5,662 nucleotides of DNA from positions 1 through 5,662 of the forward strand of contig JADFPM010000183.1 in NCBI GenBank assembly GCA_022562335.1, given 5' to 3'. The position numbers were made by a program, and so were the translations under genes. This document shows positions 1 to 5,657 of the stretch, piece after piece. A model generated the notes under the pieces. It was not told the DNA's origin and did not search any database. It saw nothing but the letters and a program-made list of their open reading frames with translations. Source of the DNA: Chloroflexota bacterium. GTDB taxonomy: Bacteria; Chloroflexota; Dehalococcoidia; Lucifugimonadales; UBA3495. Numbering within the stretch: the stretch's first letter is position 1; each line of letters opens with the position of its first letter.

Positions 1-212
1 ACGAATATGGCGATGATCTGGCCGTCGAACTGGGCGAATCTGCCCAAGCCTTCCAGATGCGCGGCGGCGGCGATGAGGTTGATATTCACCGCGTTCAGCA
101 TCAACTCGATGGACATGACGATGAGCACGGCGCTGCGCCGTGCTAAAACCCCGTACAGGCCGATGGCGAACAGGCCTGCGCTCACCAATTGGAAGTAAAC
201 CAGGGGAACCAA
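1..212 (-). CDS. nuoK: NADH-quinone oxidoreductase subunit K (NuoK), 3' end cut by window edge
   Basis: This small antiporter-related (MrpC-like) membrane subunit lies in the proton path of complex I. About 70 of roughly 100 residues are visible. The first membrane segment is about residues 7-24. The second contains IVMSIELMLNAVNINLIA, in which Glu36 is the conserved membrane carboxylate of NuoK. Visible sequence ends with FDGQIIAIF, the start of the third segment, so the second conserved Glu lies outside the window. The start is read as TTG (210-212), 2 bases after the nuoJ stop, because GGAGG sits 10 bases upstream and there is no ATG in this frame between the nuoJ stop and the conserved N-terminus. 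Gene order and sequence make the call secure. nuoL, nuoM and nuoN would be expected further downstream. Confidence 0.93.
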   Translation of the reverse strand, partial: MVPLVYFQLVSAGLFAIGLYGVLARRSAVLIVMSIELMLNAVNINLIAAAAHLEGLGRFAQFDGQIIAIF

Positions 213-214
213 GG

Positions 215-703
215 CTACCGTTCCTCCCCGCTGCTTCGGGCGATGATTATGGCGCCTATCAGGGCAACCAGAAGCACCAGAGAAGCCACCTCGAATGGAA
301 TTGCCCACCGGGTGAACAAGGAATTCCCAAGGTCGGCAAATGCGGCATTGTGGACCTGAGTGTCCTCAACCGGGCGGCTTAAGAACGCCGCTGAGAGCAC
401 CCCCAGCAGAGCCAAGGCCGCGATAGCTGCCAGGGGCCACTGGCGGTTGTCGCTGATGTGGGGATAGTCGGCCGATCGGGTGAGCATTATGGCGAAGAGC
501 AAAACGATGATGATGGCCCCGCCGTAAATGAGGACCTGGACCAACGCCAGAAATTCGGCGAGCAAAATGAGGTACAGACCCGCCACCGCCACCAACGACA
601 CCAAAAGCAACAGGGCGGCGTGGACAACGTTGCGGGTCATGACCACCCCCAGGCCTCCGCCCAGGGTCAGGATCGACAAGAGAATGAAAAGAAACCAGGA
701 CAT
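215..703 (-). CDS. nuoJ: NADH-quinone oxidoreductase subunit J (NuoJ)
   Basis: This membrane subunit of the complex I heel contributes the helix whose rearrangement couples the quinone site to the proton channels. The 162-residue product has five membrane segments (about 3-22, 28-48, 53-75, 89-109 and 137-155). The third segment contains the family-typical LALVQVLIYGGAIIIVLLFA, the counterpart of the Tyr-Val-Gly-Ala helix in other NuoJ proteins. The C-terminal part, LFTRWAIPFEVASLVLLVA, is also characteristic. The length is normal for non-proteobacterial NuoJ. The ATG start at 701-703 has only a weak GCAGG site immediately upstream, so translation may depend on upstream coupling. The gene is separated from nuoI by 172 bases, unlike all its neighbours. 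The stop lies 2 bases before nuoK. Confidence 0.95.
   Translation of the reverse strand: MSWFLFILLSILTLGGGLGVVMTRNVVHAALLLLVSLVAVAGLYLILLAEFLALVQVLIYGGAIIIVLLFAIMLTRSADYPHISDNRQWPLAAIAALALLGVLSAAFLSRPVEDTQVHNAAFADLGNSLFTRWAIPFEVASLVLLVALIGAIIIARSSGEER
223..227 (-). promoter_or_regulatory. Ribosome binding site of nuoK
   Basis: On the minus strand this reads GGAGG, 10 bases upstream of the TTG at 210-212 and inside the last codons of nuoJ. It supports the unusual TTG start of nuoK. Confidence 0.6.
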
Positions 704-717
704 GCCCTGCTCACAGG

Positions 718-843
718 TTATTTGATTGATTTTATTGCGGCCGCCGCTTCCGGCTTGGTCACCGTTTCCGGCAAATAATTAGCCACCTGGATCGGCGGCT
801 CAAAATCGCTTGGCGGCGTCCCAACCGGCCATCCGGTGGCCAA
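718..843 (-). CDS. Possible 41-residue small ORF between nuoI and nuoJ
   Basis: This speculative open frame fills most of the nuoI-nuoJ gap. It starts at TTG (841-843), with GGGGA 5 bases upstream, and ends at TAA 14 bases before nuoJ. The product would be hydrophilic and Pro-rich in its first half (WPVGTPPSDFEPPIQVANYL) and Ala/Lys-rich at its end (KPEAAAAIKSIK). It has no membrane segment or cofactor motif. For: codon choice looks like that of the neighbours, and the frame fills the gap neatly. Against: a TTG start, short length, and a ribosome binding site that would be paired inside a small hairpin (849-861). The frame is also open upstream into the nuoI 3' end, so openness alone is weak evidence. 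I recognise no family. Confidence 0.22.
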   Translation of the reverse strand: MATGWPVGTPPSDFEPPIQVANYLPETVTKPEAAAAIKSIK

Positions 844-861
844 GACATTCCCCGTGGGGGA
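827..861 (-). other. Two short hairpins in the 172-base nuoI-nuoJ gap
   Basis: Just after the nuoI stop the gap (704-875) contains two perfect 5-bp inverted repeats. One is TCCCC-CAC-GGGGA on the minus strand (849-861) and the other is GGCCA-CCGGA-TGGCC (827-841). Neither is followed by a T-tract on the transcribed strand, so they do not look like intrinsic terminators. They could stabilise or punctuate the mRNA between nuoI and nuoJ, but short GC-rich stems also occur by chance. Apart from these and the marginal open frame at 718-843, I see nothing else in the gap. Confidence 0.3.
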
Positions 862-875
862 TTTACCCCAGTATG

Positions 876-1478
876 TTAGCCATTGGCCGGTTCCGCCGCG
901 GCGGCGGGCTCTTCACCGGCCGCATCTTCCTCGGCAGCATCTTTTTGGGCGGCTTCGGCTTCGGCCCGCCGTTTGGCCAAAACGGTTGGCGGCACCCACT
1001 CGGTTTCCCGCTGGAATTTCTTGCCTATGTCCAGCAAGGCAGGCAGGTCCACCCGGTCTCCGTTGCGCTGGAAGGTGCTCATCTCGTGCTCGTGGCTCAT
1101 CACAATGGCGTCGAAATTACACACCTCGACGCAAATCCCGCATAGTATACACCGGTTGAGATTGATCTCGAAGCTTTCGACGATCTTACGCCTTGAACTG
1201 CGGCCTTCCTCATGAGCGGGATTGTCGATCATGGTGGCCGACATGCATTGGGTTGGACATTGGCGTATGCAAACCATGCAGCTGGTGCAGAATGGTTCCT
1301 CTATCTCGCCGTCCCAGGTCAACGCCGGGAATCCCATGAACCGGTCTTGGACCGGCGTGGGTCTGGAGACCCTTTTCCAAAGGGTGCCCGTCCCAGGGTA
1401 TTCGCGGGTCACCGGCTGCCTCAGCCCTTTGACCGTAGAAACAAAGGTCACCCATAATCCCTTGAGGCTATTCAGCAT
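876..1478 (-). CDS. nuoI: NADH-quinone oxidoreductase subunit I (NuoI, 2x[4Fe-4S])
   Basis: This ferredoxin-like peripheral subunit holds clusters N6a and N6b, which carry electrons towards N2 in NuoB. The product is 200 residues from the chosen start. The N-terminal amphipathic stretch LNSLKGLWVTFVSTVKGL anchors it on the membrane arm. The first cluster motif has Cys64, Cys67, Cys70 and Cys74 (CTSCMVCIRQCP). The second has Cys110, Cys113, Cys116 and Cys120 (CILCGICVEVCN), with Asn where Pro usually follows the last Cys. After about residue 165 comes a tail rich in Ala and Glu that is not part of the ferredoxin core. The ATG at 1476-1478 is preferred because AGGAGG lies 11 bases upstream and MLNSLKGLW resembles family N-termini. 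The frame also has an ATG at 1503-1505 with a weaker site. It overlaps the nuoH stop by 11 bases. Confidence 0.96.
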   Translation of the reverse strand: MLNSLKGLWVTFVSTVKGLRQPVTREYPGTGTLWKRVSRPTPVQDRFMGFPALTWDGEIEEPFCTSCMVCIRQCPTQCMSATMIDNPAHEEGRSSRRKIVESFEINLNRCILCGICVEVCNFDAIVMSHEHEMSTFQRNGDRVDLPALLDIGKKFQRETEWVPPTVLAKRRAEAEAAQKDAAEEDAAGEEPAAAAEPANG

Positions 1479-2673
1479 TGGCCGCCGCGCCTCCTGCAGG
1501 ATCATTGGCTTTCGCCAGGAGCGCCCTCTCTCGAGCCTGGGCTTGCTGCCGCGCCCGTACCTGCGCCACCAGGTTGGCCGGTCCGACCATCCGCCGGTGG
1601 ATCAGGTAAGCCACCACCACCAGCCCGGCCGATGACATCAAGGTCAACGACCACGGGGGCCATAGGTAGAACTGGTAGACGGCGGTGATCACTATGGTCA
1701 GGAACGACATGGGCACCATCACCTTCCAGGCGAAGGCCATCAGTTGATCTATACGCAGCCGGGGGAAGGTGCCTCGGATCCAGAAGATCACCAGGATCAC
1801 CCCGTAAACCTTTAGCAGGAACCAGATGACTACCCAGTTGCCCGATAGCAGCGGCCCGGACCATCCGCCCAAAAACAGTAACACCGTCAGGGCGGCGATG
1901 GCAAAGGTGTTGATGTATTCGGCCAGGAAAAACACCGACCAGTGAGCGCCGCTGTACTCCACGAAGGGTCCGCCCACGATCTCTGATTCGGCGAAATATA
2001 TGTCAAAGGGGGTGCGGCCCACCTCAGCCAAGCCGGCGATGAAGAAAATGATCAAGCCCAAGGGCTGCAAGAGCACGTAGGGATAGGAGCTTTGCTGGTC
2101 CACTATCTCCCTCAGGTCAAGGGATTGGGCCAGCATGGCCACGGCAATCACCACCATGATGATGGGAATCTCATAACTGATGAGTTGGGCGGCCGCCCGT
2201 AATCCGCCCAGGGTGCCGTATTTATTGGCTGAACCCCACCCGGCCAACACCAATCCCAATATGCCCATCACGGCAAAGGCCGTGATGTAAAACAGGCCCA
2301 TATCCAGGTTCTGCAACACCGCATCGTGGGATGCTGGAATCGTGACCCAGATCATAAAGGCGGGGATCACGACGATAACCGGCGCCAGCCAGAATATGGC
2401 TTTCTCCGATGACGAAGGAACGATATCCTCTTTGAGCAACAGTTTTAGGGCATCGGCCAACGGTTGCATCAGGCCCATGGGCCCGGTACGGGTGGGGCCC
2501 AGACGCCGTTGCAGGCGTCCCAAGAGCTTCCGTTCCAACCAGGTCAGGGACAGCACCACCACCGATAGGGCCGTAAACATGGCCAGCAAGCCCACCACGG
2601 TCCAAAAAATCGCCGTGAGACTCACCGCCAGCAGCGGCATGGGAAATGCGGCCGGTAAGCTCATCAAGCTCAC
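1468..2673 (-). CDS. nuoH: NADH-quinone oxidoreductase subunit H (NuoH)
   Basis: This is the main heel subunit of the membrane arm. It forms the quinone entry chamber and links quinone reduction to proton movement. The 401-residue product is hydrophobic with about nine membrane segments. Family landmarks are ERKLLGRLQRRLGPTRTGP (about 47-65), QPLADALKLLLKEDIVP (70-86), GGLRAAAQLISYEIP (156-170), the quinone-site loop GLAEVGRTPFDIYFAESEI (214-232), EYSGAHWSVFFLAEY (239-253), and RGTFPRLRIDQLMAFAWKV (300-318). The loop differs from the usual NRAPFDLPEAESEL: Asn to Gly, and Pro-Glu to Tyr-Phe. An extra last helix (about 342-358) and a charged, Ala-rich cytoplasmic tail (359-401) make it longer than the E. 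coli protein (325). The start is GTG overlapping the nuoD stop, with GAGG 7 bases upstream. An ATG three codons later is less well placed. Confidence 0.96.
   Translation of the reverse strand: MSLMSLPAAFPMPLLAVSLTAIFWTVVGLLAMFTALSVVVLSLTWLERKLLGRLQRRLGPTRTGPMGLMQPLADALKLLLKEDIVPSSSEKAIFWLAPVIVVIPAFMIWVTIPASHDAVLQNLDMGLFYITAFAVMGILGLVLAGWGSANKYGTLGGLRAAAQLISYEIPIIMVVIAVAMLAQSLDLREIVDQQSSYPYVLLQPLGLIIFFIAGLAEVGRTPFDIYFAESEIVGGPFVEYSGAHWSVFFLAEYINTFAIAALTVLLFLGGWSGPLLSGNWVVIWFLLKVYGVILVIFWIRGTFPRLRIDQLMAFAWKVMVPMSFLTIVITAVYQFYLWPPWSLTLMSSAGLVVVAYLIHRRMVGPANLVAQVRARQQAQARERALLAKANDPAGGAAANAE
1490..1495 (-). promoter_or_regulatory. Ribosome binding site of nuoI
   Basis: On the minus strand this is a perfect AGGAGG, 11 bases upstream of the ATG at 1476-1478, and it lies within the end of nuoH. 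The spacing is a little long. It favours this ATG over the one at 1503-1505, which would start upstream of the site. Confidence 0.6.
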
Positions 2674-3800
2674 CGGTCCACCTCGCCCAACACTATATCC
2701 AGCGAACCCAAGATCACCACCGCGTCGGCGATCCAGGTGTTTCGCAAGAGATGGCGGATGGCGGAAAGGTTGCAGAACGAGGGCGGGCGAACCTTCAACC
2801 GGTAGGGTTTGTCGGTGCCGTCACTGACCAGGTAGACCCCGAGCTCTCCCCGGGGATTCTCGGCCCGGACATACACCTCGCCCTTTGGAGGCCGGATCAG
2901 GCGGCGCCCCAGGGAAGAGGCGATGTTGCCTTCGGGCATCTGCTCCAGGGCCTGCTCCACGATCTTCAACGACTCGTACATCTCCTGCACCCGGACGTAA
3001 TGCCGGTCCCAGCAGTCGCCGTCCAGGCCCACGGGCACGTCGAACTCAAACCGGTCGTAGACCGAATACGGCTGGGCCTTGCGCAAATCGTAGTCAACGC
3101 CGCAGGCACGCAGGCACGGGCCGGTAAAACCGTAATCCAGTGCATCTTCGGTCGAGATGGCGCCCACGTTCTTCAGCCTGGCCAGGAATATCTCATTGAA
3201 GGTAAGCAGTTTATCCGCCTCCTCCACGTCCGCTTTCAGCAGGGGAAGGAGTTCCGCAACCATCTCGCCGAAATTCTCGGGCAGGTCTTCTTTGATTCCC
3301 CCCACCCGAAAGTAGTTGTGCATCATCCGCGCCCCGGAGACCGCTTCAAAGAGGGTTTGCACCCGCTCCCTGCCCCGGAAGCAGATCATTGACGGGGTCA
3401 TCGCGCCGGCATCCAGCCCCATGGTGGCGACAAAGAGAAGGTGGCTGGCGATACGGTTCAACTCGCAAAGTATCACGCGGACATATTCCGCCCGCTCGGG
3501 GACCGTGAGGCCCATCAGCTTTTCCACCGCCATGCAATACACCATTTCGTTGTTGAAATTGGCGATGTAGTCCATGCGGTCGAAGAGGGTGATGACCTGG
3601 TGGTACTGCTCACCTTCACACAGTTTTTCCGATCCGCGGTGCAGGTAACCGATATGGGGTACGGAGTCCACGATCTTCTCTCCATCCACCTGCAAGACCA
3701 AGCGAAAAACGCCGTGGGTGGACGGATGTTGGGGGCCCATATTCAGGAGCATCTCCATGGGCTCGCCCGCTGGGGCTGTATTTACGGAAACATCAGTCAT
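2670..3800 (-). CDS. nuoD: NADH-quinone oxidoreductase subunit D (NuoD, 49 kDa)
   Basis: This peripheral-arm subunit is related to NiFe-hydrogenase large subunits and forms, with NuoB, the quinone-reducing pocket. The 376-residue product starts its conserved core with NMGPQHPSTHGVFRL (about 20-34) and continues with PHIGYLHRG, RMDYIANFNNE and CELNRIASHLL. It ends with the family-typical SLDIVLGEVDR. His29 (of HPSTHG) and Tyr78 (of RMDY) match the residues that contact the quinone head group in characterised complexes. The hydrogenase metal-binding cysteines are absent, as expected. The length is normal. The start is the first ATG, 36 bases after the HicB-like gene, without a clear Shine-Dalgarno sequence; a start at Met15 cannot be excluded. 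The stop overlaps the nuoH start by 4 bases (GTGA). In the classical operon nuoE, nuoF and nuoG would follow, but nuoH comes directly. Confidence 0.97.
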   Translation of the reverse strand: MTDVSVNTAPAGEPMEMLLNMGPQHPSTHGVFRLVLQVDGEKIVDSVPHIGYLHRGSEKLCEGEQYHQVITLFDRMDYIANFNNEMVYCMAVEKLMGLTVPERAEYVRVILCELNRIASHLLFVATMGLDAGAMTPSMICFRGRERVQTLFEAVSGARMMHNYFRVGGIKEDLPENFGEMVAELLPLLKADVEEADKLLTFNEIFLARLKNVGAISTEDALDYGFTGPCLRACGVDYDLRKAQPYSVYDRFEFDVPVGLDGDCWDRHYVRVQEMYESLKIVEQALEQMPEGNIASSLGRRLIRPPKGEVYVRAENPRGELGVYLVSDGTDKPYRLKVRPPSFCNLSAIRHLLRNTWIADAVVILGSLDIVLGEVDR

Positions 3801-3836
3801 TGCGATGATTATCCATGCCTGTAGGCGGCGGTCATT

Positions 3837-4082
3837 CTATTCCACAAATTCCAGTTGGACCTCGGTATCGTCTTCAACGCCGGGAAACCCGGCGTCCGCC
3901 AGCGTCTGGCTCAGGCCTACGGTGCCGTCGTGCTCTTGGATCCACGACTTCACCACCTCTATCAGCTCATCTTTGGCTGCTTCCACCGTGTCGCCGGACC
4001 CCTCCAGGGGCAGTTGATCCACCTTGGCGAGATAGCATCCCTGGTCCCAGGTGACCCGCGCGGTCAACAATACGGTTTCCAC
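3837..4082 (-). CDS. HicB-like small protein encoded inside the nuo cluster
   Basis: This 81-residue acidic, soluble protein has a GTG start 5 bases after the nuoC stop, with AGGAG 11 bases upstream. The first 50 residues fit the HicB-type partial RNase-H-like fold: strands about 3-12 and 17-23, then the turn GSGDTVEAAKDELIEVVKSW (29-48). That turn resembles the Gly-x-Thr-x-x-Glu-Ala helix start seen in HicB antitoxins and their solo relatives. The C-terminal 30 residues (LADAGFPGVEDDTEVQLEFVE) end in a probable strand, with no ribbon-helix-helix or helix-turn-helix DNA-binding domain. No HicA toxin gene is adjacent. Codon use looks like that of its neighbours, so recent acquisition is not obvious. 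It is not a known complex I subunit, and its function is unknown. It could be a relic antitoxin, a regulator, or an accessory or assembly factor. That it is a real gene is likely (spacing, ribosome binding site, frame filling the gap). The HicB-like assignment is moderate. Confidence 0.75.
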   Translation of the reverse strand: METVLLTARVTWDQGCYLAKVDQLPLEGSGDTVEAAKDELIEVVKSWIQEHDGTVGLSQTLADAGFPGVEDDTEVQLEFVE

Positions 4083-4087
4083 GGCCG

Positions 4088-4657
4088 TCAGAACTCCTGG
4101 TATTCGTGGAAGGGGAACTCTTTACGGCCGGGAAATCCTTCGAACCCTTCGTACAACAACAGAGGCGCAAGGTCCGGATGGCCCTCAAACACCACTCCAA
4201 AGAGGTCGTGGGCCTCCCGTTCGTACCAGTCCGCGGCCCGCCACACCGATGTCACCGAAGGGGCCTTTGGCTCGTCGTAGCTGACGTCAGCTTTGATGAT
4301 CATGCTCCCCTCGGGGTCGAGGGAATGAAGGATGTACACCAGTTGGAAATATTCCCGGTAGTCCACGCAGGCCAGGCACATCAGTTGACTGGCGTTGATT
4401 CCAGGATAGTCCTTCAGCACCCGGCAAACCTTGGCCAGGTCGGCGGCCTCTATAGTGACCTGAGGGAGTTCATGGAGGGTGTCAAGCCGGGGGTGAAAAT
4501 CCGCCAGGGCCTGCTCCAACCTGTTAAACAACTCCAGGCCCGGCGCGGTCAACCCGCTAAGGTCCGCCTGAACGGTGACGTCCCGGCCGGCGCCACCGTC
4601 CGGAGGTGTAGCGATCTCCGGCGAGGCGTTATCCTGTTCCGCCACTGTCAGCCGCAT
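4088..4657 (-). CDS. nuoC: NADH-quinone oxidoreductase subunit C (NuoC, 30 kDa)
   Basis: This hydrophilic peripheral-arm subunit carries no cofactor and packs against NuoD and NuoI in the connecting module. The 189-residue product has a poorly conserved N-terminus rich in Pro, Gly and Ala (about residues 8-40), then the alpha/beta 30-kDa domain. That domain ends in the family signature WYEREAHDLFGVVFEGHPDL (about 144-163) and GFPGRKEFP (about 174-182). NuoC and NuoD are separate genes here, not fused as in E. coli. The frame is open further upstream to an ATG at 4738, but that extension reads antithetically through conserved nuoB and looks artefactual. The ATG at 4655-4657 is preferred. A GTG four codons later is also possible, and no strong Shine-Dalgarno sequence separates them. 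The stop is 5 bases before the next gene. Confidence 0.93.
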   Translation of the reverse strand: MRLTVAEQDNASPEIATPPDGGAGRDVTVQADLSGLTAPGLELFNRLEQALADFHPRLDTLHELPQVTIEAADLAKVCRVLKDYPGINASQLMCLACVDYREYFQLVYILHSLDPEGSMIIKADVSYDEPKAPSVTSVWRAADWYEREAHDLFGVVFEGHPDLAPLLLYEGFEGFPGRKEFPFHEYQEF

Positions 4658-5165
4658 CCTGCATGATTTTTTCCTGGAGCTTGATGATGCCGTAGAGCAG
4701 GGCCTCCGGCCGTGGCGGACAACCGGGGACGTAAACATCCACGGGCACGATATGGTCTACCCCCATCACCACCGAATAGGACCGGTAGTAGGGGCCTCCG
4801 TTGGTGGCGCAACTGCCCATGGCTATGACCCATTTGGGGTCGGGCATCTGCTCGTAAAGCAGGCGAATGGGGTCGGCCATCTTTTTGACCACCGTGCCGG
4901 CCACGATCATGACGTCGGATTGCCTAGGCGATGGCCAGGTCACGACGCCGAACCGGTCGAAATCATAGTGGGCCATGTAGGTGGAAATCATCTCGATGGC
5001 GCAGCAGGCCAGGCCGAAGCTAAGGGTCCAAAGGGAGGATTTACGCGCCATGGCGAATAGCTGTTCGGTGGTGGCGGTTATCACTCCAGGCACTTTTCCG
5101 GCGGTTGCCTGATGCAGCAGATTCGGGGCCGGCCGGTTCCCGCCGCCGGGGGTTATTTCTGCCAT
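4629..5165 (-). CDS. nuoB: NADH-quinone oxidoreductase subunit B (NuoB, cluster N2)
   Basis: This peripheral-arm subunit holds the terminal [4Fe-4S] cluster N2, which passes electrons to quinone at the interface with NuoD. The ligands are visible with the expected spacing: the adjacent pair Cys54-Cys55 in GLACCAIEM, Cys119 in MGSCATNGG, and Cys149 in VPGCPPRPEALL. The segment TWPSPRQSDVMIVAGTV and the PGCPPRPE ending are typical of the family. The length from the chosen start is 178 residues, normal for NuoB. I chose the ATG at 5163-5165 because AAGGGAG lies 7 bases upstream. A TTG seven codons earlier (5184-5186) lacks a comparable ribosome binding site. The start lies inside the end of nuoA (13-base overlap), which suggests translational coupling. 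The gene end overlaps the nuoC start by about 29 bases. Confidence 0.97.
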   Translation of the reverse strand: MAEITPGGGNRPAPNLLHQATAGKVPGVITATTEQLFAMARKSSLWTLSFGLACCAIEMISTYMAHYDFDRFGVVTWPSPRQSDVMIVAGTVVKKMADPIRLLYEQMPDPKWVIAMGSCATNGGPYYRSYSVVMGVDHIVPVDVYVPGCPPRPEALLYGIIKLQEKIMQDAADSGGTG

Positions 5166-5575
5166 TCCAACGCTCCCTTCTTCCAAGCGTAGACGATGGC
5201 GAAGAACAGCACACCCAGAAACATCATCATGGCGTAAAAGGGGATTGGGTTGCCGTGGACAAGCTTCTGATCCATGAAGATCACGGCCCAGGGAAAAAGG
5301 AAAACCGCTTCCACGTCGAATATCAAAAAGAGGATCGCGAAGATGTAGAACCGGACGTTGATGTTCGACCAGCTATAGGGCGTCGGAGGGATGCCGCACT
5401 CGTAGGGGGTCAGTTTAATCTCAGATGGGCGCCGGGAGGAAATAAGCCTGGAAGTGGCGAACATCCCCATGATAGCCAAGGCGGCGACTATGGCGGATAG
5501 ACCAACCGCAGTCCAGTTTGCAGCAAATATGCCGGGGTCGAAAGCCTGTAACATTATTGCGGGTGTTACCCACAT
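5153..5575 (-). CDS. nuoA: NADH-quinone oxidoreductase subunit A (complex I, NuoA)
   Basis: This is a small membrane subunit of the complex I heel. Together with NuoH and NuoJ it encloses the quinone tunnel and the first part of the proton path. The 140-residue product has three hydrophobic segments (about residues 20-42, 74-98 and 112-131). The first loop carries the family signature PYECG, with Cys60. The second helix contains FDVEAVFLFPWAV, with the conserved acidic pair Asp87 and Glu89. The length is normal to slightly long for the family (about 115-140). The start is uncertain: the first ATG (5573-5575) has no clear Shine-Dalgarno sequence, and a second in-frame ATG seven codons later would also give a complete protein. 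It is the first gene of the cluster visible here, and its 3' end overlaps nuoB by 13 bases. The family call is secure. Confidence 0.96.
   Translation of the reverse strand: MWVTPAIMLQAFDPGIFAANWTAVGLSAIVAALAIMGMFATSRLISSRRPSEIKLTPYECGIPPTPYSWSNINVRFYIFAILFLIFDVEAVFLFPWAVIFMDQKLVHGNPIPFYAMMMFLGVLFFAIVYAWKKGALEWQK
5173..5179 (-). promoter_or_regulatory. Ribosome binding site of nuoB
   Basis: On the minus strand this reads AAGGGAG, 7 bases upstream of the ATG at 5163-5165. It lies inside the end of nuoA. It decides the nuoB start in favour of this ATG over the TTG seven codons upstream. Confidence 0.7.
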
Positions 5576-5642
5576 AAAGTAGCGGTAAGGTGCCGGAGAA
5601 TAGGCGGGTCAGCGCAATCAAATTGCCGGGCTGACAACGCCT

Positions 5643-5657
5643 CCAATATACCATTGG
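5643..5657 (-). promoter_or_regulatory. Possible -10 element within a small inverted repeat upstream of nuoA
   Basis: On the minus strand the sequence reads CCAAT-GGTAT-ATTGG, a perfect 5-bp inverted repeat with a 5-base centre. It contains TATATT (5645-5650), which matches five of six bases of the sigma-70-type -10 box. A start about 7 bases downstream would give a leader of roughly 60 bases before nuoA. Any -35 box would lie at or beyond the window edge and cannot be checked. A repressor or activator could bind the repeat over the promoter, but such short repeats are common by chance. Confidence 0.25.

Noticed and set aside
827..861. Rho-independent terminator after nuoI
   Set aside because: The stems are only 5 bp each and no T-tract follows on the minus strand. 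nuoJ and nuoK clearly continue the same cluster.
1479..1505. Longer nuoI start at the ATG at 1503-1505
   Set aside because: The strong AGGAGG lies downstream of this ATG, and the extra residues do not resemble NuoI N-termini. It is not fully excluded.
2646..3392. Plus-strand open frame of 248 codons
   Set aside because: It lies antisense to nuoD, whose conserved motifs run through the whole stretch. The plus-strand translation shows no family motif.
3801..4100. A HicA toxin partner for the HicB-like gene
   Set aside because: There is no room for one. The gene is flanked by nuoC (5 bases) and nuoD (36 bases), and neither strand shows a HicA-like frame.
4106..4666. Plus-strand open frame of 186 codons
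   Set aside because: It is the antisense of nuoC, whose family signature (WYEREAHDLFG) is clear on the other strand.
4658..4738. N-terminal extension of nuoC to an upstream ATG
   Set aside because: It would overlap the conserved nuoB 3' end by about 110 bases, and it encodes an Arg/Ser-rich stretch unlike NuoC. It appears to be a shifted frame of nuoB.
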